Part shown: in pieces, positions 48,836-56,835 of the stretch | Numbering within the stretch: the stretch's first letter is position 1 | Layout of the letters: each line of letters starts with the position of its first letter | Source: Acholeplasma equirhinis | GTDB lineage: Bacteria > Bacillota_I > Bacilli_A > Acholeplasmatales > Acholeplasmataceae | Assembly: GCF_017052655.1 (NCBI RefSeq) | Contig: NZ_JAFIDC010000001.1 | Coordinates: forward strand, 1,178,001 to 1,242,000 | Direction: 5' to 3' | Length of the DNA stretch: 64,000 bases | Notes under the pieces: generated by a model | The model's input: the letters and a program-made list of their open reading frames with translations, nothing else | What the model was told of the DNA's origin: nothing | Database searches by the model: none | Program-made: the position numbers and the translations under genes

Positions 48836-50524
48836 TTATTCCTCTACCTTTACTAAATTTTCACCAAAACTTGCTTTTGCAAATTCTACAAGTGGATCTT
48901 CTTCTAATTTTACCTCTTGAATAGAATCTTCATCCTGTTCATAAAGGTGTAAATCAATTTCTTTTAATTTAGGTTTACTAATACCTGCATTATATTGATA
49001 TGCATAATCGTCTTTTAAAATCATCCAGTCAGCTTTTAGTAAAACCGTGTAATCATCAATCAGTTGTTTCTTAGAATTGATAATCTTTAATACTTTTTCT
49101 TTTGTTTCCTTCTTTAACATGTTTTGTGCAGTGATGATGTCATCATAGACAAGTAACATGCGGTTGGCACCAACTGCCTCTAAAGAACCTTCATGAAGAA
49201 GTTTTGCAACACCTCTTAATTGAGGCACTTCATAATCAGCTAGGCTTGGCCAACCTATTTTGAGTAAGTTTTTCTTTTCTCTATCACCTTGATTTAAAAT
49301 TTCTGAAATTTCAGAAACTGTTACAAGTGGTTTAAGATTAGATTTTGATTGTACTTTAATATTTTTTGAACTTTCAACTTGTTTAACTTGAACTTCAGAT
49401 CTAAGTCTTGTTTCTAAGTTGTGCATTTCTTTTTGAAGGGCATCAATCTTTTGATTGAGTTCAACATATTCAATAGATTGATGATTCATCATCTTAATAA
49501 TTGCAAGTTCTAAATATGCACGTTTAGATGTTGTATATTTTAATGATTGTTGGAGTTCATTCAAAATATCTAAATAAGCATAAATTAAAGGTGGTGTTAA
49601 ACCATTAAGTTCAGGATATTTTTTATCTTCTCTAATCTTATCAAGAAGCACATCTCTTAAAGCTAAGATAATATCTGATACCATTCTTGAAATATCTTTA
49701 CCATCTTGAAGCACTTGATTTAAGAAGTCTAGTGCTTTTTGAGGTTGTTTTTGATAGATTGTTTGTAAGAGTTCAGATATAAATCTTCTGGAAAGTCCAC
49801 CAGATACTTTATAAACATCTTCTTCACTAATTTCATCTTTTGTAAATGAAACCACTTGATCAAGAAGTGATAACGCATCTCGCATACCACCTTCTGAGGT
49901 GATTGCGATTGCATTGATTGCTTCATTAGAAATTTTAAGTCTTTCTTTATTCACAATCTTTTTAATGTTTGCTTCAATGTCTGCTGTATCAATATTCTTG
50001 AAATCAAATCTTTGACAACGGGATAGAATCGTTGCTGGAACTTTATGGACTTCTGTTGTTGCTAGAATAAAGACAACATATTTTGGAGGTTCTTCTAAAG
50101 TCTTTAAAAGTGCATTGAAAGCTGCTTGAGTTAACATATGGACTTCATCGATGATATATACTTTATATTTACCAACAGAAGGGGCATATTTAACTTTATC
50201 TCTTAAATCACGGATTTCATCGACACCATTGTTAGATGCAGCATCGATTTCAATGACATCACTCACTGAACTTTTATCAATACCTAAACAAACTGCACAT
50301 TCACCACATGGTTCTGCGGTTGGTGCTTTTTCACAGTTTAAAGCTTTAGCGACTATTTTAGCAATTGAGGTTTTGCCTGTTCCTCTAGGACCAGAGAAAA
50401 TATATGCATGTGCAAACTTCTCATGTAATAGTGCATTTTGAAGTGTTTGAACAATGACTTTTTGACCAAAAACATCTTTAAAATACTTTGGTCTGTATGT
50501 TCTATATAATGCAACATAACTCAT
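48836..50524 (-). CDS. dnaX: DNA polymerase III gamma/tau subunit
   Basis: Clamp-loader ATPase, 562 residues. YRPKYFKDVFGQ start, Walker A GPRGTGKTSIAKIVAKAL, a four-Cys zinc module near residue 65-80 (CGECAVC with flanking CEK), DEVHMLTQAAFNALLKTLEE, sensor 1 ATTEVHKVPATILSRCQRF, then a long C-terminal region with coiled coils typical of tau. GAGGGA precedes the ATG. Heads dnaX-ybaB-recR. Confidence 0.96.
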   Translation of the reverse strand: MSYVALYRTYRPKYFKDVFGQKVIVQTLQNALLHEKFAHAYIFSGPRGTGKTSIAKIVAKALNCEKAPTAEPCGECAVCLGIDKSSVSDVIEIDAASNNGVDEIRDLRDKVKYAPSVGKYKVYIIDEVHMLTQAAFNALLKTLEEPPKYVVFILATTEVHKVPATILSRCQRFDFKNIDTADIEANIKKIVNKERLKISNEAINAIAITSEGGMRDALSLLDQVVSFTKDEISEEDVYKVSGGLSRRFISELLQTIYQKQPQKALDFLNQVLQDGKDISRMVSDIILALRDVLLDKIREDKKYPELNGLTPPLIYAYLDILNELQQSLKYTTSKRAYLELAIIKMMNHQSIEYVELNQKIDALQKEMHNLETRLRSEVQVKQVESSKNIKVQSKSNLKPLVTVSEISEILNQGDREKKNLLKIGWPSLADYEVPQLRGVAKLLHEGSLEAVGANRMLLVYDDIITAQNMLKKETKEKVLKIINSKKQLIDDYTVLLKADWMILKDDYAYQYNAGISKPKLKEIDLHLYEQDEDSIQEVKLEEDPLVEFAKASFGENLVKVEE

Positions 50525-50556
50525 ATTTATTATCCCTCTTTCGCTTTTTGCTACTT

Positions 50557-50576
50557 ATTATATCATACATATGATA
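50557..50576 (-). promoter_or_regulatory. dnaX promoter with overlapping palindrome
   Basis: Minus strand TGATATAAT, -10 at 50557-50562, overlapping an inverted repeat TATCATA/TATGATA (50561-50576). Similar palindromes cover the promoters at 12317 and 23806. Confidence 0.55.
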
Positions 50577-50584
50577 TCAATACT

Positions 50585-51931
50585 TTATTTACCCAAACAA
50601 AATTTACTGAATAGTTCTGTGAGTAAATCACCATATGAATGGTTACCTAAAATCTCACCTAAAAGATTCCAAGATTTAGTTAAGTCAATCGCGTACATAT
50701 CAACTGGCATATCAAGTTTTATTGAATCAATTACAGATTCAAGTGAGGCTTTTGCTTCTTTTAATTTTTGGATATGGCGAATATTTGATAAGTAATTAAA
50801 GTCTTTATCATTTAAGTTATCAAGTTCAAGTGTTTTTAAGATTGCTTTTTCTAAATCATGTAACCCATCTTTTTGAAGTGATGATATTTCAACAACAGTT
50901 TCTATTTCCAGTGCTCGTTTTAAATCTTTCTTATTACCAATAATGATACGATTCTTATCTTTTGTTTGTTCAAGTAAGATTTTATCTTCATCTGTTAACT
51001 TACTTGATAAATCTAAAATGAGTAAAACTAAATCTGCTTCATTAATTGCTTTTAACGATCTTTCAACACCAATCTTTTCAATGGTATCCGTTGCATTTCT
51101 GATACCGGCAGTATCAATTAAATGTAGTGTTACACCTGCAAGATTTACATAGGCATCAATCGTATCGCGTGTGGTACCTGCAATATCTGATACAATCGCA
51201 CGATCTTCGTCTAAAAGCGCATTAAGAAGCGAACTCTTACCCACATTCGGTCTACCTACAATAACTGTTTTAATGCCCTCTCTAATGAGTTGGGTTTTTC
51301 TTGAATGTTTTAACACATCATCAATTTCTTGTAGTAAATCAAGTGTTGCAGGATAGATGATTTCCTTACTCATAATTTCAGCATCATCATATTCAGGATA
51401 ATCAATGTTAACTTCAATTTTGGCAATTAATGTTAATACTTTATTCTTTAAATTTTCAATCAGTTTTGATGTTTCTTTAGATAGCGCACGATGTGCAACT
51501 TTTAATGCATTTTCGTTTGTTGCATGGATTAAATCCATGATTGCTTCTGCTTGAATTAAATCAATGCGTCCATTTAAATAAGCACGCTTTGAAAATTCAC
51601 CAGGTTCAGCTAAACGAATACCCGTATCTAAAATTCGCTCTAAAACTTTTTGAGTGATCAAAATACCACCATGAGTTGTGACTTCAACAGTATCCTCTTT
51701 GGTAAATGATTTTGGTGCACGAAAAACACTCACCATGACTTCGTCAACGACTGTCATATCAGTTGCAAGTATATGACCATAATGAATTGTATTTCCTTTT
51801 GCTTTTGTTAAATTTTTACCTTTAAAGATTTTGTTTAAAGCCTCGATTGAACCTTCACCTGAAACACGGATTACAGATAATCCGGCTGTTCCTAGAGGGG
51901 TTGCTATAGCGGCAATTGTATCAAATTTCAT
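50585..51931 (-). CDS. mnmE: tRNA modification GTPase MnmE
   Basis: With MnmG it installs carboxymethylaminomethyl on wobble uridine 34. The 448-residue protein starts DTIAAIATPLGTAGLSVIRV (formyl-THF binding domain), has a central G domain (GRPNVGKSSLLNALL, DIAGTTRDT, DTAGIR, GNKKDL), and ends with the catalytic Cys motif FCLGK. Overlaps mgtC by 4 bases (ATGA). Confidence 0.97.
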   Translation of the reverse strand: MKFDTIAAIATPLGTAGLSVIRVSGEGSIEALNKIFKGKNLTKAKGNTIHYGHILATDMTVVDEVMVSVFRAPKSFTKEDTVEVTTHGGILITQKVLERILDTGIRLAEPGEFSKRAYLNGRIDLIQAEAIMDLIHATNENALKVAHRALSKETSKLIENLKNKVLTLIAKIEVNIDYPEYDDAEIMSKEIIYPATLDLLQEIDDVLKHSRKTQLIREGIKTVIVGRPNVGKSSLLNALLDEDRAIVSDIAGTTRDTIDAYVNLAGVTLHLIDTAGIRNATDTIEKIGVERSLKAINEADLVLLILDLSSKLTDEDKILLEQTKDKNRIIIGNKKDLKRALEIETVVEISSLQKDGLHDLEKAILKTLELDNLNDKDFNYLSNIRHIQKLKEAKASLESVIDSIKLDMPVDMYAIDLTKSWNLLGEILGNHSYGDLLTELFSKFCLGK

Positions 51932-52503
51932 AGAACCTCTTCGTCATTAATGATTTCGATTTTTGGTCTTCTTCTGAGTTGTGCACTTGCTGAATTAACA
52001 CGTTGTTTAAGGGGATTAAAACCACGTCTTAAATCACGAATTGTTATAAATAACACAACAAAGATTCCAAAGAATAGCCCTTCATAGATGAATCCTGAAC
52101 CTAATAATAATCCAAACATAGCAGAGAACCAAAGTGTTGCTGCAGTTGTAATACCATGGATAATATTATTCGTATCTTTCATGATGACACCAGCACCAAT
52201 AAAACCAATACCTGAAACAACTTGAGCGATAACTCTTTGACCTTCAGGATCGCTAAAACCAGCTTCTGCTTGACCATAAAATAATAGGCGTTGCATAATA
52301 GCAACCATCAGTGCACCAACACCAACTAAGACGTGTGCAGAAATACCAGCTGCTTTACCAACGTTTTGACGTTCAAGTCCTATATAGAATGTCACACCAA
52401 ATGTGATTACAAGTGGAATAATGACAACGAATAACCATTGGTCCCAACTCATAAATGTTTGAATTAAGTCTTCTCCTTCGGGAAGACCTGCTAATATATT
52501 CAT
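51928..52503 (-). CDS. MgtC/SapB family membrane protein
   Basis: A 191-residue membrane protein with about four or five helices. The family core SGIGFIGAGVIMKDTNNIIH and GITTAATLWFSAMFGLLLGS are clear, with the FYIGLERQNVGKAAG segment before it. MgtC proteins influence F-type ATP synthase, magnesium and acid stress in pathogens; function here unknown. AGGGGGA precedes the ATG. It lies between two DHH phosphoesterases and mnmE in one operon. Confidence 0.92.
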   Translation of the reverse strand: MNILAGLPEGEDLIQTFMSWDQWLFVVIIPLVITFGVTFYIGLERQNVGKAAGISAHVLVGVGALMVAIMQRLLFYGQAEAGFSDPEGQRVIAQVVSGIGFIGAGVIMKDTNNIIHGITTAATLWFSAMFGLLLGSGFIYEGLFFGIFVVLFITIRDLRRGFNPLKQRVNSASAQLRRRPKIEIINDEEVL

Positions 52504-52523
52504 ACTTAATTCCCCCTTGTTCC

Positions 52524-53465
52524 TTATAAGACTTTATGTACCGCTTCGATGAATTGATCAAGTTCATCTAAACTTGAGAGTGTAGCACCACTTGCTTTTG
52601 CATGTCCACCACCTCTAAATTGATTAGCAACTTTATCAATGTCAGGTCCATTTGAACGAAGTCTTACACGGATTTCACCTTTATCTTCAATAAAGATTGC
52701 CCAAACGGGGAAGCCCTCGATACCGCCTAACATATTAACAACCGAACTCGCTTCTTCATAAGAAAGCTTAAATTCTTCGCGGATTTTGTCTGTGATAATT
52801 AAATAAATAAAACCTTTGTCTGTTGTTTTAAAGTTTTGATATACAAAACCTTTGAAACGAATCATGTCTAATGATTCAATTGAAAGTTGTTTATCGATTT
52901 CTTCAACATCTGCACCATGATTTAATAACATACCTGCCATTTGGTGTGTAAGTTCTGATACACCACGATATTTAAATCTACCTGTATCTGTAAGAATACC
53001 TGTATACATTGCAACCGCACCAGGTTTAGTTATTTTCAATTTCTTAAACTTAGTTGAAAAATATGCAATCATTTGAGCACATGATGGGAAAGAAGTATCA
53101 ACCCATTGATAGTCTCCATATTGATCAATTGGAATATGGTGATCAATTTTAATAACTTCTAGACCTAATGTATATTTGGGATTCGAAACACGATCTGCTG
53201 TTGCAGTATCAACGACAATTGAAAGTGCATCACTATAGAAACTATCTGGTAAATCACTTGGTACAACAATATCTGGCATACCTACAAATTGCATCGCTTC
53301 GCTAAGTTGGCTTGTTACATAAACTTCTTTCTCAGGAAATGCATTTTGAATTAAGTTCTTTAAACCGAATTGTGCACCATAACAATCACCATCTGGTCTA
53401 ATATGACCATAGATAATGATTTTTGGATATTTTTTAATCTTATTATAAATTGTTTTGAGTATCAT
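52524..53465 (-). CDS. DHH-DHHA1 phosphoesterase (NrnA/PdeM-like), second copy
   Basis: A 313-residue DHH-family enzyme: HIRPDGDCYGAQ (DGD motif I), IDHHIP (motif III), ILTDTGRFKY, and the DHHA1 end GGGHAKASGA. Relatives cleave pAp and nano-RNA, or pApA and c-di-AMP. The frame opens at 53483, but AAAGGG 8 bases before the ATG at 53465 sets the start. It overlaps the first copy by 23 bases. Its activity on c-di-AMP made by CdaA is possible but not shown. Confidence 0.88.
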   Translation of the reverse strand: MILKTIYNKIKKYPKIIIYGHIRPDGDCYGAQFGLKNLIQNAFPEKEVYVTSQLSEAMQFVGMPDIVVPSDLPDSFYSDALSIVVDTATADRVSNPKYTLGLEVIKIDHHIPIDQYGDYQWVDTSFPSCAQMIAYFSTKFKKLKITKPGAVAMYTGILTDTGRFKYRGVSELTHQMAGMLLNHGADVEEIDKQLSIESLDMIRFKGFVYQNFKTTDKGFIYLIITDKIREEFKLSYEEASSVVNMLGGIEGFPVWAIFIEDKGEIRVRLRSNGPDIDKVANQFRGGGHAKASGATLSSLDELDQFIEAVHKVL

Positions 53466-54399
53466 ATAGCTTTGCCCTTTCATCTAAATCTTTGATCATT
53501 AATAATGCCTCATCAAAGCTTTGTAGTGTTGCACCACATGCATTTGCATGTCCACCACCACCATATTTTTTAGCAATATCAACAATTGAGATATTTCTAC
53601 TTCTTAATTCGGCAATAATCTCACCTTTTTCATTCTCAGTGAAGTTTGCCCATATTGGTACTTCTTTAATACCTGCCATACCATTTACCATGCCACGCGA
53701 AACTGAGAAGAAATCAAGTCCCGATTTTTCAATTAATGCTTGGTCATTAAAACGATAAGCAACATTATTTTCAGATAATTGGAAATCACTGAATAAAACT
53801 CTGCCTTTTCTTTTAACAAGTGGCTCAATGTAAAGATAATCATAAATTTCTTTGATATCTATGCCATAACTCATTAAAACAGATGAAATATAAAAGACGT
53901 GTTCTCCATTATCTTTATTGATATAGTTGAAACGTCCTGAATCACCAATAATACCAGCAAGCATATGGCCTGCTGCTTCTTTATCAAATTTAAATCCCCA
54001 TTTTAATCCTAAGTCTGCAATGATTTCACTACATGAAATCCATTTTTCATTTTTATAAAAAATCGCAGGATTCAAATTGGTGTCATTCAAATGATGATCA
54101 ATAACGATTAATTCTTTAGCTAACTTATAACGGTCATCGCTTACAAGTTTAGCCTCTGCTGTGTCTAATACAAATGCAAGTGCACCTTCATATAGATCAT
54201 CACTGATTTCATCCATTGTGTGATCAAAAGGATAGTTTTGATCATCACCAACAACATAAATTTGTTTTTCAGGGAAATTTAATTTAAGTAAAGATCTAAA
54301 CCCTAATTGTGAGCCATAAGCATCTAAATCTGGTCTAGTGTGTCGGTGAATAATAATTGTTTGATAAGACTTAATTTTTTCTAATATTTGTTTTTCCAT
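53443..54399 (-). CDS. DHH-DHHA1 phosphoesterase (NrnA/PdeM-like), first copy
   Basis: A 318-residue paralogue of the next gene. Motif I reads RPDLDAYGSQLGF, where the usual DGD middle Gly is Leu (DLD); both Asp metal ligands remain. Motif III IDHHL, IIGDSGRFNY and the DHHA1 GGGHANACGA are intact. Tandem duplication followed by divergence is likely, so the two may have split substrates (for example pAp/nano-RNA and c-di-AMP/pApA). Confidence 0.88.
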   Translation of the reverse strand: MEKQILEKIKSYQTIIIHRHTRPDLDAYGSQLGFRSLLKLNFPEKQIYVVGDDQNYPFDHTMDEISDDLYEGALAFVLDTAEAKLVSDDRYKLAKELIVIDHHLNDTNLNPAIFYKNEKWISCSEIIADLGLKWGFKFDKEAAGHMLAGIIGDSGRFNYINKDNGEHVFYISSVLMSYGIDIKEIYDYLYIEPLVKRKGRVLFSDFQLSENNVAYRFNDQALIEKSGLDFFSVSRGMVNGMAGIKEVPIWANFTENEKGEIIAELRSRNISIVDIAKKYGGGGHANACGATLQSFDEALLMIKDLDERAKLYDTQNNL

Positions 54400-54461
54400 A
54401 TTTTTACCACTTCTTTTAGAATATATCAGTATAGCACAAATTTATGAATTAGAAACGAAAA

Positions 54462-54491
54462 GGGCTATATTCTTTTTCAAGAATAGAACCC
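54462..54491 (-). terminator. Probable terminator of the secreted nuclease operon
   Basis: Imperfect hairpin GGG...TATTCTT/AAGAATA...CCC with a 4-base loop and T-rich stretch on the minus strand, just after the stop at 54506. Confidence 0.6.
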
Positions 54492-54505
54492 TACGTTTTT
54501 ATTAA

Positions 54506-55726
54506 TTACCAAGGAAGTGGTAAATGTGGTTCCCAAATTGGGTTTGTAGTTGCTAATGCACCTGTTCCACCATTTGCATCAAAGTTCCAGTCTGGTGATT
54601 TTTCACCATTCGGGTTAGCCGGATATCCTTTAACACCCCAACCATTATCCTTAGCTACTTTTTCAGCATAACGTAAGAATGTTAGATATGGAACTTTCTT
54701 ATATGTTAATAATACGTCATATGGTTGATAAGTAATCGGAACATCCTCTGTTAAACCTTCTCTAACAATTAAGTGCTGAGAAAGTGCGCCGTTCACCCAA
54801 ACTAATCCTAATGAACGTCCATTACCTTCTACTAAGTTGTATCCCGGAATTGATTGAATAATAATTGTTTTTGATGAAGCATCATTTAATAAATATTGTT
54901 TGTTGTATTTACTTGCAACATAACCCCAAGGTTCTGCAATAACATACGTACTGTTCACTTCTGGTGTATTAATATAGAAATAACGCATAGAACCACCAGG
55001 GAAACCTTGTTGAGATTTACCAGCAAATGCGGCTGTATCACCGTCTGCAATACTTTGTAGTGTGGTTACTAATGCACCACCTCCACCTAGTTTATCATTA
55101 TTTGGACTCACGAACGGCATATCCAAATAACGTGATTCAAGTTGTGGACCTGCATAAAGTTGTTCTAATGTTCTAATTTCATAATCATCATTCTTTAAAA
55201 ATTCATAAAGGTCTGGTGCATATTGAATAAAAGTGAATTCATCGTATTCAGTTTTTGGAGCGTAATCTTCCGGTTCACCTAAACGAATCATTGTCGTATT
55301 TCTCGAATAATCATAATCAAGTCCAATACGACCAACGATATCTAATCTATTACCATTGAATATTAATTCAATAACATCATTTCCATTAAAAGGTAATGAA
55401 CCTGTTGTATGTTGGAAATCAATTTTTTCTTTTGCTGATTGTACGTTGTGATTTCCACTACCAATTAAGAAATAGGATGCACTTTCAATTGTGCCTTCTA
55501 ATTGAATTGTTGTTGATACTTCTTTTGAACCATTTGTATAAAAATTTAATGCGTATGCTGATAAATCAATGGCACCTTCTCCTGGGTTGTAAAGTTCAAT
55601 TAAATTATTTGCTTGTCTATCTGTAGTGTAAACTTTTGAAATTACCAGAGGTGATGTCGCAGTGTCACAGGCAACAACTGCAATTGCTGCGATAAAAGCA
55701 ACAATAAGTAGTACTACTTTTTTCAT
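54506..55726 (-). CDS. Lipoprotein with lamin-tail and staphylococcal-nuclease-like domains
   Basis: A 406-residue lipoprotein: lipobox VVAC (Cys20), then a lamin-tail beta domain (about 25-140; VISKVYTTDRQANNLIELYN, FNGNDVIELIFNG), then an SNase-fold domain (about 220-370). The latter has IADGDTAAF (first Asp and DGDT), MRYFYINTPEV (Arg and Glu conserved), AEPWGYVASKYNKQYLL and GRSLGLVWVNG with the second Arg. The Asp40-equivalent metal ligand is Asn in INTPE, so catalysis may be altered. ATG overlaps the upstream gene's TGA. Surface nucleic-acid degradation is the likely role. Confidence 0.85.
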   Translation of the reverse strand: MKKVVLLIVAFIAAIAVVACDTATSPLVISKVYTTDRQANNLIELYNPGEGAIDLSAYALNFYTNGSKEVSTTIQLEGTIESASYFLIGSGNHNVQSAKEKIDFQHTTGSLPFNGNDVIELIFNGNRLDIVGRIGLDYDYSRNTTMIRLGEPEDYAPKTEYDEFTFIQYAPDLYEFLKNDDYEIRTLEQLYAGPQLESRYLDMPFVSPNNDKLGGGGALVTTLQSIADGDTAAFAGKSQQGFPGGSMRYFYINTPEVNSTYVIAEPWGYVASKYNKQYLLNDASSKTIIIQSIPGYNLVEGNGRSLGLVWVNGALSQHLIVREGLTEDVPITYQPYDVLLTYKKVPYLTFLRYAEKVAKDNGWGVKGYPANPNGEKSPDWNFDANGGTGALATTNPIWEPHLPLPW

Positions 55727-56679
55727 GATTTGTCTCCTTTTTTTGTTTCAATCTCTTTTTTAAGTTTTAGGACTTCTGTTTCTATTGATTTTTTCTTATC
55801 TTGTTTTTTTGCTCTTAATTTCATTAAAACATACTTATGAACAAATAAGAAGTACGTAATTGGGAATAGAAATAAAAGTTCTAACCCGATATTTTTAAGA
55901 TATAAGATATTTAAGTTATCGAGTTTACTTTGAAGACTGTCATCAAAGAACAGTTCTGGATTCCCAATAATATTATTGACACCATATTTTTCTTTTAATT
56001 TTAAATAATTTGATGAAACATTCTTAATATCTCTGTTAAAAGTCAATTCAAATTCATCACCTGTAAGGGATGGATTTAAATCTGAGTTGTATAGTTCAAC
56101 AAATGTTGGTGTACTTCCATTCTTTAAAACGTAATGTATAGTAATTTTTTCAAGTTCAATGACATTTTCTGCTTGTAATTTATCATAGGGAATTGTCATA
56201 ATCTTAAGTGAGTCTTCATAACCTGTAATATACATTTCTGTGAAGACTTTTTTTGTTTCACCATTATATGTTACATTTTGATTGAAGACTAAATCCGTTA
56301 AAACAATTGTTTCGTTATAATCACCAGTTAATAAATCATCTTGATTAATTACTAGATCTTTTAAAATGATGCCAAAATAATTGTCCACTTTAGATCGATT
56401 TACAGTTACATATGAATAAATTGAAACAGTAACTTTGTTTTCTCCATCGACAAATGTTTCTTCAAACAATGCATCTTTATAAACATATGCTTTTGTACCA
56501 TCATTTGAATTTGCAAGTGTTGTTGCTGAAAGTAGAATACGATTATCTGATTTAACATATTCTCTATTTAAATATAAAAATTCTTGTACCTTTTCAGCTT
56601 CCGTATAACTCGCAATGAAATATGTGATTATGCCGACAAAAATTAGATAAAAAATGATGCCAATCCAGCTTTTGTTCAT
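55723..56679 (-). CDS. Membrane protein of unknown function with large external loop
   Basis: A 318-residue protein with one N-terminal membrane helix (WIGIIFYLIFVGIITYFIA), an extracytoplasmic domain of about 230 residues, a C-terminal helix pair (LELLFLFPITYFLFV) and a short Lys-rich coiled-coil tail (KKSIETEVLKLKKEIETK). Not recognised. Overlaps the nuclease-like lipoprotein gene by 4 bases, so it may assist its assembly or secretion. Confidence 0.78.
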   Translation of the reverse strand: MNKSWIGIIFYLIFVGIITYFIASYTEAEKVQEFLYLNREYVKSDNRILLSATTLANSNDGTKAYVYKDALFEETFVDGENKVTVSIYSYVTVNRSKVDNYFGIILKDLVINQDDLLTGDYNETIVLTDLVFNQNVTYNGETKKVFTEMYITGYEDSLKIMTIPYDKLQAENVIELEKITIHYVLKNGSTPTFVELYNSDLNPSLTGDEFELTFNRDIKNVSSNYLKLKEKYGVNNIIGNPELFFDDSLQSKLDNLNILYLKNIGLELLFLFPITYFLFVHKYVLMKLRAKKQDKKKSIETEVLKLKKEIETKKGDKS

Positions 56680-56775
56680 AATTTTTCCTTTTTGAAATAC
56701 AATTTTAATTGTATTATGTGCAATATATTATAACCGATTTTGCCTTATTTATCAAACGTATCAAAGCCTTTAGAT

Positions 56776-56810
56776 AAAAGAAAAAGGAGTGTTCTTGCGA
56801 ACGCTCCTTT
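56776..56810 (-). terminator. Intrinsic terminator of the sugar transporter operon
   Basis: Long hairpin AAAGGAGTGTTC/GAACGCTCCTTT (one G-T wobble), loop TTGC, followed by a T-rich run on the minus strand. Confidence 0.85.
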
Positions 56811-56835
56811 AATTTTACTTACAATACTAATTTAA

